Assembly (NCBI RefSeq): GCF_009720775.1
Contig: NZ_WNKW01000008.1
Coordinates: 32,215 to 96,214 of the forward strand
Origin: Pseudoduganella danionis
GTDB lineage: Bacteria > Pseudomonadota > Gammaproteobacteria > Burkholderiales > Burkholderiaceae_D
Direction: 5' to 3'
Length of the DNA stretch: 64,000 bases
In this document: positions 52,227 to 62,026 of the stretch, one piece after another
How positions within the stretch are numbered: position 1 is the stretch's first letter
How the letters are laid out: every line of letters starts with the position of its first letter
Translations under genes and position numbers: made by a program
Notes under the pieces: generated by a model
What the model saw: only the letters and a program-made list of their open reading frames with translations
Database searches by the model: none
Told to the model about the DNA's origin: nothing

Positions 52227-53194
52227 GCGCGCCCAAGCACGGTCGCGCAGGCGGCAAGACCCGGGGCCAGCGTGGTAATGGCATCGACGCCACCGGCGAA
52301 CAGCTGCAGGCCGTAATCATCGCCGCCCACGGCCGCCACTATCTGGCCGAAGCGGACGGCGAAAAACTGCAGTGCGTCACGCGCGGCAAGAAAACCAATG
52401 TGGCCGTGGGCGATCAGGTCATGCTGACCCGTACCTCGGCCGATCAGGCCGTGATCGACGAGATCAGCGAGCGCCGTACCCTGCTGTACCGCTCGGACCA
52501 GTACAAATCCAAGCTGCTGGCCGCCAATCTGACCCAGCTCTTCATCGTGGTCGCAACAGAGCCGGGCTTTGCCGACGATCTGGTGTCGCGCGCACTGGTG
52601 GCGGCCGAAGCGGCAGGCATCAAAGCCCACCTGATCCTCAACAAGACTGACGTGGTGGAATCACTGGCAAAAACGCGCGAACGGGTGCAGCCCTACGCCG
52701 CACTCGGCTACCCCGTGTACGAAGTGTCGGCCAAGGCCCAGCCCGAGCAGACGCTGGCCACGCTCAAGCCGCTGCTGGCCGGCCAGTCGTCTATCCTGAT
52801 CGGCCAGTCCGGCATGGGCAAATCCTCGCTGATCAACCTCTTGGTGCCGGAAGCCGATATCGCTGTGCGCGAAATTTCCGCCGCGCTCGATACGGGCAAG
52901 CACACCACCACCTTTACCCGTCTCTACCAGTTGCCCGAGCTGGGCCCCGATTCGGCCATCATCGATTCGCCCGGTTTTCAGGAATTCGGCCTGTACCACC
53001 TGAGCGAAGGCATGCTGGAACGGGCTTTTGTCGAATTTGCGCCCTACCTCGGCCACTGCAAGTTCTACAACTGCCGCCACCTGAGCGAACCCCAGTGCGC
53101 CGTACTCGATGCGATCGCCGATGGCAAAATTGCCAAAATGCGGCATACTCTGTACGGGCAGTTGTTGCACGAATCAGCACAAACGCTGTATTAA
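52223..53194 (+). CDS. rsgA: Ribosome small subunit-dependent GTPase RsgA
   Basis: Late 30S assembly factor that is also targeted by (p)ppGpp. 323 residues. An OB fold is followed by the circularly permuted GTPase: G4 LILNKTDV, then G1 IGQSGMGKSSLIN, G2/G3 TTTF and IDSPGF, then the zinc knuckle HCKFYNCRHLSEPQCAV. The first 25 residues are basic and probably disordered. In many betaproteobacteria rsgA follows a CAAX protease, as here. Confidence 0.97.
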   Translation: MSAPKHGRAGGKTRGQRGNGIDATGEQLQAVIIAAHGRHYLAEADGEKLQCVTRGKKTNVAVGDQVMLTRTSADQAVIDEISERRTLLYRSDQYKSKLLAANLTQLFIVVATEPGFADDLVSRALVAAEAAGIKAHLILNKTDVVESLAKTRERVQPYAALGYPVYEVSAKAQPEQTLATLKPLLAGQSSILIGQSGMGKSSLINLLVPEADIAVREISAALDTGKHTTTFTRLYQLPELGPDSAIIDSPGFQEFGLYHLSEGMLERAFVEFAPYLGHCKFYNCRHLSEPQCAVLDAIADGKIAKMRHTLYGQLLHESAQTLY

Positions 53195-53287
53195 CTGCAA
53201 CAACTTCGCGCCATACTAGCCCGTGTGGCGCGCTGCGCCGTATAATTCCCAAAAGCAATTCGCAACTTTTACGCTGCAAGGAAGCCG

Positions 53288-56119
53288 ATGGAAATGTTCG
53301 CGCACGACGATGAGCTAGCACGCTGGGAGCGCGCCCTGCTATCGCTGCGCGGCCCTGCGCGGCTGCCTGCCCTGCTGCCACTTAGCTGGCATCTGCGTCA
53401 GCGCGACAGCACACGTGCCGTGCTGCTGGTGCAGGAGTGCCTGCAGTTGCTAGCCGCCTCCACCCTGCCCGATGCCCATCAGCGCCAGCTCAACGCCCGC
53501 TTACAGCTAGTACAGGCGGAAACCGCCTGGCTGGCCGGCAATCTGGAAGCCGCCAGCGAACTGCTCAACCCCGCTTACGAAACCTTTTGTCATCTGGGCG
53601 ACCATCAGGGCTGTGCCGATGCGCACTGGCTGCGCGCATGGATCGCGATCGACCATGGCAACCATCAGCAGGGCGGCGAAGAACTCGAGCTGATGGCGGC
53701 AGCCGCGCGCAGCGTCGACGACCAGCAGCGGGTGGACATCGCCGAAGCGGCCACCGCGCGCTGGGCCGTCATGCATGATCTGACCTCGGCCGAACGGCGC
53801 TGGGGCGAACGCTTCTCCACCAGCCACGATTACCCGACCGCCGTGCTGGCCGGCGTGTACGATTTCATCGGTCTGGCCGCCAGCCAGCACAGCAACAATG
53901 GCGCGGCCGTGCGCTACTACATCCGCGCCTACGAAGCCGCGCTGGAAACGGGCCAGATCCGCGTGGCCGTCACGGCAGCCATCAACATCGGCCTGAATTT
54001 CACCTGCCTCAACGACCACCACGCCGCGCTGGAATGGATGCAGAGCGCGCTCGATCTGGCCCGCCCTACCGGCTGGCCGCGCAGCATCGGTGCGGCCCTC
54101 GTGCACACGGCCGAAACCATGCGCCGCGTGGGGCGGCTCGATGCCGCCGAAGAACTGCTGCGCGAAGCGCTGCAGGTGCTCACGCCTCTGCCCGGTGCGC
54201 GCAGCTATGCCCATGCGTTGTCCTATCTGGGCGATCTGGCGCTCGATCAGGAAGACTATGCCACCGCACTGGAAGCGTTCGAGCGCATGCAGGCCCGTGC
54301 CGACGCGATGCAGCAGGCCGATTTCCAGTCGATCGCGCGGCGCGGCCAGGCCCACGCCCTGTGCTTCCTCGATCGGCCTATCGAGGCGCGCAGCATCGCG
54401 CTGCGTGCCGTGGCGCTGGCCGCCGAACAGACCAATCTGTACAACCACGTGGCAGCGCTGCGTGTGCTGGCCCTGATCCACGAACGCCACGCTCTGCCCG
54501 CACCGGCCGGCATGACGGAGCCCAACGCCACGCTGCACTATCTGCATCTGGCCTTGCAGGTGGCAGCGGGCATCGAAGGCTATACCCTGCCCGGCGACCT
54601 GCACGATGCGCTGGGGCGCGAATACGCCAACATCGGCGATTATGCCCAGGCCTATGCGTCGGCCCAGGCGGCAGCCGCAGCACGACAGAAAACCCATAGC
54701 CAGGAAGCCACCAACCGCGCCATCGCCATGCAGGTGCATCACCAGACCGAGCAGGCACGCGCGGAAGGCCTACACCACCGCGAACTGGCCGCCTCGGAAG
54801 CGCGCCGCGCCGAACTGCTGCAGCAGACCAGCGATACGCTGGAGCGCCTGTCGGCCATCGGTCAGGAAATCACTACCCACCTGAATGCCGGCGCCGTGTA
54901 TGCGGCGCTGAACCGCCACGTGCAGGCGCTGCTGCCGGCCAATACCTATGCCATCTATCTGGTCAGCCGCGATGGCAATGACATCAGCCGCGTATTCGGC
55001 ATGGAAAACGGCCGCCAGTTGGCGGGCAACACCATCTCGCTGCAGCATCCGCGCGCCAATGCGGCGCGCTGCCTGCGCGAACGGCGCGAAATTTACATCC
55101 CCAATGTGGGGCCGGAAGATATTGTGCTGGCACCCGGCACCCAGCTCATGGCCAGCGCGCTGTATGTTCCGCTGATCGTGGGGGAACGCACGCTGGGCGC
55201 GATGACGGTGCAAGCCCAGCATGCCGACGCGTTCGGCGCACGCGAACGGCTGATGTTCCGTACCCTGTGTGCCTATGGCGCCATTGCGCTCGACAACGCG
55301 GAAGCCTACCGCCAGCTCAAGGATGCCCAGACCCAACTGGTCTCGCAGGAAAAGCTGGCCGCACTGGGTGCGCTGATGGCCGGCGTGGCGCATGAACTGA
55401 ATACGCCGATCGGCAACAGCCTGCTGATTGCCAGCACGCTGGCGCAAAAGACCGAGGAACTGGCCAGCCGGCTCGACGGGCCCGGCCTACGCCGTTCCGA
55501 ACTGGCCAGTTATATGAGCGATGCGCGCACGGCACACGAACTGGTGATGCGCGGCCTGACCAGCGCGGCCGATCTGGTCAATAGCTTCAAACAGGTGGCG
55601 GTCGACCGCACCACCGAGCAGCGGCGAAGCTTTAACCTGCATCAGGTCAGCCACGAGGTCATCGCCACCATGATGAACCGCGTGCGGGCCGCCAACCACC
55701 GCATCGAACTGGAACTGCCTGATAACATCCTGATGGACAGCTATCCGGGGCCGTACGGCCAAGTGATCGCCAACTTCATCAACAACGCGCTACTGCATGC
55801 GTTTGGCCGCGAACAGGGTGGACTGATGCGCCTGCGCGCCCAGACGCCGGCGGCCGAGCGCGTGCTTATCACCTTCAGCGACAACGGCAGCGGCATTGCA
55901 GCGGAAAACATGTCGCGCATCTTCGATCCCTTCTTTACCACCAAGCTCGGTCAGGGTGGCAGCGGGCTGGGGCTCTCGATCAGCTACAACATCGTCACTT
56001 CACTACTGGGTGGCCAGATCAGCGTGGAAAGCTCGCCAGCCGGCACCTGCTTCACGCTGGACCTGCCGCTGACGGCGCCGCAGCACGTACAGGCGACCAC
56101 CACCCAGATCTATACCTGA
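53288..56119 (+). CDS. Large soluble TPR-GAF sensor histidine kinase
   Basis: 943 residues without a signal peptide or membrane helix. An N-terminal TPR-like region (about 20-470) with repeats such as AYASAQAAAAARQKT leads to a short coiled coil (about 470-517), then a GAF domain (about 518-675). The HisKA helix has the phospho-acceptor His702 in AGVAHELNTPIG, and the ATPase has DNGSGIAAENMSRIFDPFFTTKLGQGGSGLGLSI. It should sense a cytosolic signal or partner. No response regulator is adjacent, so it is an orphan kinase here. Confidence 0.9.
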   Translation: MEMFAHDDELARWERALLSLRGPARLPALLPLSWHLRQRDSTRAVLLVQECLQLLAASTLPDAHQRQLNARLQLVQAETAWLAGNLEAASELLNPAYETFCHLGDHQGCADAHWLRAWIAIDHGNHQQGGEELELMAAAARSVDDQQRVDIAEAATARWAVMHDLTSAERRWGERFSTSHDYPTAVLAGVYDFIGLAASQHSNNGAAVRYYIRAYEAALETGQIRVAVTAAINIGLNFTCLNDHHAALEWMQSALDLARPTGWPRSIGAALVHTAETMRRVGRLDAAEELLREALQVLTPLPGARSYAHALSYLGDLALDQEDYATALEAFERMQARADAMQQADFQSIARRGQAHALCFLDRPIEARSIALRAVALAAEQTNLYNHVAALRVLALIHERHALPAPAGMTEPNATLHYLHLALQVAAGIEGYTLPGDLHDALGREYANIGDYAQAYASAQAAAAARQKTHSQEATNRAIAMQVHHQTEQARAEGLHHRELAASEARRAELLQQTSDTLERLSAIGQEITTHLNAGAVYAALNRHVQALLPANTYAIYLVSRDGNDISRVFGMENGRQLAGNTISLQHPRANAARCLRERREIYIPNVGPEDIVLAPGTQLMASALYVPLIVGERTLGAMTVQAQHADAFGARERLMFRTLCAYGAIALDNAEAYRQLKDAQTQLVSQEKLAALGALMAGVAHELNTPIGNSLLIASTLAQKTEELASRLDGPGLRRSELASYMSDARTAHELVMRGLTSAADLVNSFKQVAVDRTTEQRRSFNLHQVSHEVIATMMNRVRAANHRIELELPDNILMDSYPGPYGQVIANFINNALLHAFGREQGGLMRLRAQTPAAERVLITFSDNGSGIAAENMSRIFDPFFTTKLGQGGSGLGLSISYNIVTSLLGGQISVESSPAGTCFTLDLPLTAPQHVQATTTQIYT

Positions 56120-56215
56120 GCCGCCAACACGCGCATGCTAGCGCCATACTAGCCGCGCGCCAGCTGTATAGACAGGAGAATCTGCGGCAATTCGCCCTTT
56201 GCACCGAATTGCCTT

Positions 56216-56221
56216 TATAAT
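56216..56221 (+). promoter_or_regulatory. Possible -10 element before argF
   Basis: A perfect TATAAT lies 73 bp before the argF ATG, but no good -35 is placed 16-18 bp upstream. The region could hold the argF promoter; no ArgR box was recognised. Confidence 0.4.
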
Positions 56222-56293
56222 TGACCGGTTCAGCTGGTCAGGCCTGTAGTCTCAAGCCAGCACTTCCGCTGCTGTTTTCAGTTCGTTGCCACT

Positions 56294-57220
56294 ATGTCTA
56301 TCCAAAAACCGATCAAGCACTATCTGCAGTTCTCCGATTTCACGCTGGAAGAATACGAATACGTCATCGAACGTGCGCACCTGATCAAGCGGAAGTTCAA
56401 GAACTACGAGATTTACCACCCGCTGATCGACCGCACACTGGTGATGGTGTTCGAGAAGAACTCCACCCGCACTCGCTTGTCGTTCGAAGCGGGCATGCAC
56501 CAGCTGGGCGGCGCTGCCATCTACCTCAACACGCGCGACTCGCAGCTGGGCCGTGGCGAGCCGGTGGAAGACGCCGGTCAGGTCATGAGCCGCATGTGCG
56601 ACATCATCATGGTGCGCACCTTTGGTCAGGACATCATCGAGCGTTTCGCTGCCAATTCGCGCGTGCCGGTGATCAACGGTCTGACCAACGAACACCACCC
56701 TTGCCAGGTGTTTGCCGACATCTTCACCTACTACGAACACCGCGGCCCGATCACGGGCAAGACCGTGGCGTGGATAGGCGATGCCAACAACATGCTGTAC
56801 TCGTGGCTGCAGGCAGCGGAAGTATTCGGCTTCCACGTCAATGTCTCCACCCCGAAAGGCTACGACATGGACATGTCGCTGGTCTCGACCCAACGCTACA
56901 CCTTCTTCGACAACCCCTCCGACGCCTGCCAAGGCGCGCATCTGGTCAACACCGACGTGTGGACCAGCATGGGGTACGAAGCCGAAAACGCTGCCCGTAT
57001 CAAAGCCTTCGACGGCTGGATCGTGGACAGCGCCAAAATGGCGCGTGCCGCTCCGGACGCGCTGTTCATGCACTGCCTGCCAGCGCATCGCGGCGAGGAA
57101 GTCTCCGCCGACGTCATCGACGGCCCGCAATCGGTGGTCTGGGATGAAGCAGAGAACCGCCTGCACATCCAGAAGGCCCTGATCGAATACCTGCTGCTGG
57201 GTCGCGTCGACACCAAATAA
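56294..57220 (+). CDS. argF: Ornithine carbamoyltransferase
   Basis: Converts ornithine and carbamoyl phosphate to citrulline in arginine synthesis. 308 residues with all motifs: FEKNSTRTRLSFEAGMHQLGG (carbamoyl-phosphate site), HHPCQVFADIFTYYEHRG, and MHCLPAHRGEEVSADV (ornithine site). It is followed 26 bp later by argG, so the two catalyse consecutive steps from one operon. Confidence 0.98.
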   Translation: MSIQKPIKHYLQFSDFTLEEYEYVIERAHLIKRKFKNYEIYHPLIDRTLVMVFEKNSTRTRLSFEAGMHQLGGAAIYLNTRDSQLGRGEPVEDAGQVMSRMCDIIMVRTFGQDIIERFAANSRVPVINGLTNEHHPCQVFADIFTYYEHRGPITGKTVAWIGDANNMLYSWLQAAEVFGFHVNVSTPKGYDMDMSLVSTQRYTFFDNPSDACQGAHLVNTDVWTSMGYEAENAARIKAFDGWIVDSAKMARAAPDALFMHCLPAHRGEEVSADVIDGPQSVVWDEAENRLHIQKALIEYLLLGRVDTK

Positions 57221-57246
57221 ACACACTTCAACCCATTGGAACTAGC

Positions 57247-58479
57247 ATGAGCGATATTAAAAAAGTAGTCCTCGCCTATTCGGGCGGCCTCGATACTTCC
57301 GTCATTCTGAAATGGCTGCAAGATAACTACCAGTGCGAAATCGTCACCTTCACCGCTGACCTGGGTCAGGGCGAAGAACTGGAACCGGCCCGCGCCAAAG
57401 CGCTGAAGTTCGGCATCAAGCCGGAAAACATCTACATCGACGACGTGCGCGAAGAGTTCGTGCGCGACTTCGTATTCCCTATGTTCCGCGCCAACACCGT
57501 GTACGAAGGCGAATACCTGCTGGGTACCTCGATCGCCCGTCCGCTGATCGCCAAGCGTCTGATCGAAATCGCCAACGCCACCGGCGCGGATGCCATCTCG
57601 CACGGCGCGACCGGCAAAGGCAACGATCAGGTACGTTTCGAACTGGGTGCCTACGCGCTGAAACCGGGCGTGAAGATCATCGCTCCATGGCGTGAATGGG
57701 ATCTGCTGTCGCGCGAAAAACTGCTGAAATACGCCGAAGACGCCGGCATCGAAATCGACATGAAGCATAAGAACGGCGGCGCGCCTTACTCGATGGACGC
57801 CAACCTGCTGCACATCTCGTTCGAAGGCCGCCATCTGGAAAACCCGAGCGCCGAAGCGGAAGAAAGCATGTGGCGCTGGAGTGTCAGCCCTGAGGCGGCA
57901 CCGGACCAGGCTGAATATCTGGACATCGAATACGAACGCGGCGACATCGTCGCCCTGAACGGCGTGCGCATGTCGCCTGCCACCGTGCTGACGGAACTGA
58001 ACCGTCTGGGCGGCAAGCACGGCATCGGCCGTCTGGATCTGGTAGAAAACCGTTACGTCGGCATGAAGTCGCGCGGCTGCTACGAAACCCCGGGCGGCAC
58101 CATCATGCTGAAGGCGCACCGCGCCATCGAATCGATCACGCTGGACCGCGAAGTAGCGCACCTGAAGGATGACCTGATGCCGCGCTACGCTTCGATGATC
58201 TACAACGGCTACTGGTGGGCACCAGAGCGCGTTGCGCTGCAAACCCTGATCGACCACACCCAGACCACCGTGAACGGCTGGGTACGCGTCAAGCTGTACA
58301 AGGGTAATGTGATCGTCGTCTCGCGCGATTCCAAAACCGACTCGCTGTTCGACATGAACATTGCGACCTTCGATGAAGACGGCGGCGCCTACAACCAGGC
58401 CGACGCCGGGGGCTTCATCAAACTGAACGCGCTGCGTATGCGCATCGCCGCCAATGCCCGCCTGAAACGCGGTCAATAA
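57247..58479 (+). CDS. argG: Argininosuccinate synthase
   Basis: Joins citrulline and aspartate using ATP. 410 residues, type I. The ATP P-loop-like motif VVLAYSGGLDTSVILKWL is at residues 7-24, followed by FTADLGQGEELEPARAKAL, and the aspartate-site GATGKGNDQVRFE. Second gene of the argFG operon, ending in a strong terminator. Confidence 0.98.
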   Translation: MSDIKKVVLAYSGGLDTSVILKWLQDNYQCEIVTFTADLGQGEELEPARAKALKFGIKPENIYIDDVREEFVRDFVFPMFRANTVYEGEYLLGTSIARPLIAKRLIEIANATGADAISHGATGKGNDQVRFELGAYALKPGVKIIAPWREWDLLSREKLLKYAEDAGIEIDMKHKNGGAPYSMDANLLHISFEGRHLENPSAEAEESMWRWSVSPEAAPDQAEYLDIEYERGDIVALNGVRMSPATVLTELNRLGGKHGIGRLDLVENRYVGMKSRGCYETPGGTIMLKAHRAIESITLDREVAHLKDDLMPRYASMIYNGYWWAPERVALQTLIDHTQTTVNGWVRVKLYKGNVIVVSRDSKTDSLFDMNIATFDEDGGAYNQADAGGFIKLNALRMRIAANARLKRGQ

Positions 58480-58488
58480 TCGCATTTA

Positions 58489-58516
58489 GGGGCCGCTCGT
58501 TGAGCGGCCTTTTTTT
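58489..58516 (+). terminator. Rho-independent terminator of argFG
   Basis: GGGCCGCTC and GAGCGGCC make a stem with a TT-type loop, followed by eight T, 10 bp after argG. Confidence 0.93.
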
Positions 58517-58531
58517 TATAGGATAGTCAGC

Positions 58532-58846
58532 ATGAGCAAGCAATTCGACCAGGTCTCCGTGGTCAAACAGGCCAACAAATACTTTGATGGCAAATGCATT
58601 TCGTATAACGTGTTGTTCACCGATGGCAGCAAGAAAAGCGTCGGCGTGATCTTCCCTTCCAGCCTGACCTTCAACACGGGCGCACCGGAAGTGATGGAAA
58701 TTCTCGGCGGCGTGTGCAAAATCCGTCTGGCCGGTGCCAGCGAATGGACCACCTACGGCGCTGGTCAGTCGTTCAGCATCGCGGCCAATTCCAGCTTCGA
58801 TATCGAAACGGTAGAACTGCTGGACTACGTCTGCCACTTCGGCTAA
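58532..58846 (+). CDS. ppnP: Pyrimidine/purine nucleoside phosphorylase PpnP
   Basis: 104-residue cupin of the DUF1255 family. FNTGAPEVMEILGGVCKIRLAGASEWTTYGAGQSFSIAANSSFDIETVE is the family core. PpnP cleaves several nucleosides with phosphate. The ATG lies 14 bp after the argG terminator, preceded by AGGATAG. Confidence 0.96.
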   Translation: MSKQFDQVSVVKQANKYFDGKCISYNVLFTDGSKKSVGVIFPSSLTFNTGAPEVMEILGGVCKIRLAGASEWTTYGAGQSFSIAANSSFDIETVELLDYVCHFG

Positions 58847-58864
58847 TCGTCCACGTAGACGCAC

Positions 58865-58915
58865 ACAGCGCGCAGCATCAGCCTGCGCGCTGTTCACTTC
58901 AGCTAGCGCGCTAGC
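58865..58915. terminator. Convergent stem-loops between ppnP and murB
   Basis: ACAGCGCGCAG and CTGCGCGCTGT (58865-58875, 58883-58893) form an 11-bp stem with a 7-nt loop, and GCTAGCGCGCTAGC (58902-58915) is a perfect palindrome. Neither is followed by a T-run in either direction, so they are weak or Rho-assisted stops. Confidence 0.5.
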
Positions 58916-58927
58916 CCGCTTCCCTGC

Positions 58928-59956
58928 TTAGATAAATACCGGCTCCGGTTCCAGCAGCACGCCATAGCGCGCCTGCACGTCGGCCTGTATCGCGCGCGCC
59001 AGCGCCACCACCTCGGCACCGGTAGCGCCGCCCTGATTCACCAGCACCAGTGCCTGCTGCGGATACACGCCGGCAGCACCGAGGGTGCGCCCTTTCCAGC
59101 CGCACTGATCGATCAGCCAGCCTGCAGCCAGCTTTTCACTGCCATCGGGCTGACGGTGGTGCACCAGCGTGGGGAACTGTTCCAGCAGCGCTGCGCATTG
59201 CGCGCCGCTCACCACAGGATTCTTGAAGAAGCTGCCGGCATTGCCGATTTGCGCGGGATCGGGTAGTTTGCGGCGGCGGATGGCAATCACCGTATCGGCC
59301 ACCTGCTGGGCCGTGGGTGCGGCCAGATTCTGCTGCGCCACCGCCTGTGCCAGTTCCGCGTAGCGCAGATTGGGCTGCCACGCGCGCGGCAGTGCGAACG
59401 TCACATCGAGCACGATCAGATCACGCCCGTCCGGCTGTTTGAAGATGCTGTCGCGGTAGCCGAAGCGGCACTCGGCGGCCAGCATCTCGCGCGTGCTCTG
59501 CGTCGCGGCATCGAACACGGTTACGCTGTGCAGCACATCCTTGATTTCAATGCCGTAAGCGCCGATGTTCTGGATCGGCGCCGCACCGGCCGTGCCCGGA
59601 ATCAGCGACAGGTTCTCCAGACCCGCATAGCCATGTACAAGTGTCCACTGCACAAATGCATGCCAGTTTTCACCGGCGGCGGCCCGCACATAGTGATGCG
59701 TTGCATCGCTGCGCACATGTTCGCGGCCGCGCAGATCCATGTGCAGCACCAGCCCCGAATAGTCCTGCGTGAACAGCAGATTACTGCCACCACCGAGGAC
59801 TAGCTTTGATGAAGTAGCCCATACGGCATCAGCATAAACGCCGAACAACTGCTCGGTTTCAGTCACACGCAAGTACGCGTGCGCTTTCGCGGCGATGCCA
59901 AAAGTGTTGAGAGTTTGCAGCGGAAAATCGTACTGGATCGCGGAGAGGGAGGACAT
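58928..59956 (-). CDS. murB: UDP-N-acetylenolpyruvoylglucosamine reductase MurB
   Basis: Makes UDP-MurNAc for peptidoglycan. 342 residues from MSSLSAIQYDFPLQTLNTFGIAAKA, type I. FAD motif LGGGSNLLF, Arg/Gly-rich IPGTAGAAPIQNIGAYG, and the proton-donor Ser in GNAGSFFKNP are present. A TTG 15 bp upstream could give a longer form, but MSSLS fits the family. Divergent from yajQ. Confidence 0.96.
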   Translation of the reverse strand: MSSLSAIQYDFPLQTLNTFGIAAKAHAYLRVTETEQLFGVYADAVWATSSKLVLGGGSNLLFTQDYSGLVLHMDLRGREHVRSDATHHYVRAAAGENWHAFVQWTLVHGYAGLENLSLIPGTAGAAPIQNIGAYGIEIKDVLHSVTVFDAATQSTREMLAAECRFGYRDSIFKQPDGRDLIVLDVTFALPRAWQPNLRYAELAQAVAQQNLAAPTAQQVADTVIAIRRRKLPDPAQIGNAGSFFKNPVVSGAQCAALLEQFPTLVHHRQPDGSEKLAAGWLIDQCGWKGRTLGAAGVYPQQALVLVNQGGATGAEVVALARAIQADVQARYGVLLEPEPVFI

Positions 59957-60110
59957 GAAGAAGAAAAGCAAAATATTTTGACGATTATAGAGCCAAACCC
60001 GTAAAAAACCACGGTGTATATGGCGGCTTGTGGACAGTTGTCCGTTAAAATATCAGCCTTTGATGCACGGCTTACACAGCCGCTGCAGGCCACACGAAAA
60101 GGAAACAAGC

Positions 60111-60596
60111 ATGCCATCGTTTGACGTAGTCTCTGAAGCCGATATGATCGAAGTAAAAAACGCGGTCGAGCAGTCCCAGAAAGAAATCGCCACGCGCTTC
60201 GATTTCAAGAGCACCGGTGCTTCGGTCGAGCAAAAAGAAGCAGAACTGACCGTGGTTGCGGACTCGGAATTCCAGCTGCAACAGGTACGCGATGTACTGA
60301 CCAATAAACTGGCCAAACGCAAAGTCGACGTACGCTTCCTTGATGAAGGCGAGATCAAGAAAATCGGTGGCGACAAGGTCAAGCAAGTGATCAAGGTCAA
60401 AAACGGCATCGAGTCCGATGATGCGAAGAAAATCGTCCGCGTCATCAAGGATAGCAAGATGAAAGTGCAAGCCAGCATCCAGGGCGATTCCGTGCGCGTG
60501 ACCGGCGCCAAGCGCGATGACCTGCAAGCTGCCATGCAACTGCTGCGTAAAGAAGTACCCGAGACCCCGCTGGAGTTCAACAACTTCCGCGATTAA
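60111..60596 (+). CDS. YajQ-family nucleotide/c-di-GMP-binding protein
   Basis: 161 residues, full family match: MPSFDVVSEADMIEVKNAVEQSQKEIATRFDFK, then DVRFLDEGEIKKIGGDKVKQVI and DSVRVTGAKRDDLQAAMQLLRKEV. Homologues bind c-di-GMP and act with a LysR regulator in Xanthomonas. AAAAGGA lies 7 bp before the ATG; the frame extends upstream but lacks that spacing. Confidence 0.94.
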   Translation: MPSFDVVSEADMIEVKNAVEQSQKEIATRFDFKSTGASVEQKEAELTVVADSEFQLQQVRDVLTNKLAKRKVDVRFLDEGEIKKIGGDKVKQVIKVKNGIESDDAKKIVRVIKDSKMKVQASIQGDSVRVTGAKRDDLQAAMQLLRKEVPETPLEFNNFRD

Positions 60597-60737
60597 ACCA
60601 CATCGGCACGCTAGAACGTGCCGTCACAAAGCTGTAGTACAGCAGGAGTACAATCGTCTCGGACTTCCTGCGCGCTACTACTGCGCTAACGCCGGGCCCA
60701 TTGCCCGGCAACCACTTTCGGTAGTCTAAGGATAGCA

Positions 60738-61994
60738 ATGAAACGTGTTGATGATTTCCGCCTGCGCTTTGGCAAAAACGAGTATGTGCCCATCATGATA
60801 GGCGGAATGGGTGTGGATATTTCGACCTCGGAACTGGCGCTGGAAGCAGCCCGTCTGGGCGGTATCGGCCATATTTCCGATGCCATGGTCGAAGATGTGT
60901 CGGACCGCCGCTTCGATACGGGTTTCGTCAAAGAAAAGACCAAGCTCTACAAGCACAACATCAACAACATGGACAAGGCGCTGGTGCAGTTCGATCTGGC
61001 CAACCTGGCCGAAGCGCAGCGCCTGCACATCGGCAAGACCATGGAAGCGAAAAAAGGCCCGGGCCTGATCTTCGTGAACTGCATGGAAAAGCTGACCATG
61101 AACGGCCCGCGCGAAACCCTGCGTACGCGTCTGAACGCGGCGCTGGACGCAGGTGTGGACGGCATCACCCTGTCGGCCGGTCTGCACTTCGGCTCGTTCG
61201 CGCTGATGGCCGATCACCCGCGCTTCCGTGAAGCCAAGCTGGGCATCATCGTTTCGTCGGTACGTGCGCTGCAGATCTTCCTGCGCAAGAACGCCAAGCT
61301 GGACCGTCTGCCTGACTACGTGATCGTCGAAGGCCCGCTGGCCGGCGGCCACCTCGGCTTCGGCATGGACTGGGCCGAGTACGACCTGATGACCATCACC
61401 AAGGAACTGCTGGACTACCTGAAAGCGGAGAATCTCGACATTCCGCTGATCGCCGCCGGCGGCATCTTCACCGGTAGCGACGCCGTACGCTTCCTCGAAG
61501 CTGGCGCCGCCGGCGTGCAGGTGGCGACCCGCTTCACCGTGGCCAAGGAATGCGGTCTGCCGGACAAGGTCAAACAGGAATACTTCAAGGCCAGCGAGGA
61601 AGACATCATCGTCAACGGCGTGTCCCCGACCGGCTATCCGATGCGCATGCTGAAGAACACCCCGGCCATCGGCGCGGGCATCCGTCCCGGCTGCGAATCG
61701 TATGGCTACCTGCTGGACTCGACCGGCAACTGCGCTTACATCAATTCGTACAACCGCGAAGTGGAAGCCAAGGGTACCGACAAGAATCTGGTCATCATGG
61801 ACAAGACCTGTCTGTGCACCCACATGCGCAACTTCAACTGCTGGACCTGCGGCCACTACACCTACCGCCTCAAGGACACCACGCACAAGAAAGCCAACGG
61901 CGAATACCAGTTGCTGACTGCCGAACACATCTTCAAGGATTACCAGTTCAGCACGGACAACCAGATTGCCCTGCCTGAAAAGGAAGAAGCATAA
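60738..61994 (+). CDS. Nitronate monooxygenase-family flavoenzyme with C-terminal Cys cluster
   Basis: 418 residues. An FMN TIM barrel: PIMIGGMGVDIST, LSAGLHFGSF, DYVIVEGPLAGGHLGFG, IPLIAAGGIFTGSDAVRFLEAGAAGVQVATRFTV. The conserved GGHLG and the phosphate-binding AAGGI are typical of 2-nitropropane dioxygenase/enoyl reductase relatives. The C-terminal 60 residues add KTCLCTHMRNFNCWTCGHYT, a five-Cys/His cluster not usual in the short enzymes and possibly an Fe-S or zinc site. Substrate unknown. ATG preceded by AAGGATAG. Confidence 0.88.
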   Translation: MKRVDDFRLRFGKNEYVPIMIGGMGVDISTSELALEAARLGGIGHISDAMVEDVSDRRFDTGFVKEKTKLYKHNINNMDKALVQFDLANLAEAQRLHIGKTMEAKKGPGLIFVNCMEKLTMNGPRETLRTRLNAALDAGVDGITLSAGLHFGSFALMADHPRFREAKLGIIVSSVRALQIFLRKNAKLDRLPDYVIVEGPLAGGHLGFGMDWAEYDLMTITKELLDYLKAENLDIPLIAAGGIFTGSDAVRFLEAGAAGVQVATRFTVAKECGLPDKVKQEYFKASEEDIIVNGVSPTGYPMRMLKNTPAIGAGIRPGCESYGYLLDSTGNCAYINSYNREVEAKGTDKNLVIMDKTCLCTHMRNFNCWTCGHYTYRLKDTTHKKANGEYQLLTAEHIFKDYQFSTDNQIALPEKEEA

Positions 61995-62026
61995 AAAAGA
62001 ACGGCGCTCATTGAGCGCCGTTTTTC
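61993..62026. terminator. Bidirectional terminator
   Basis: ACGGCGCTCA and TTGAGCGCCG form a stem with an A-run to the left and TTTTT to the right, placed within 1-35 bp of both convergent stop codons. Confidence 0.92.

Noticed and set aside
56120..56293. ArgR operator before argF
   Set aside because: No pair of ARG-box-like palindromes was recognised.
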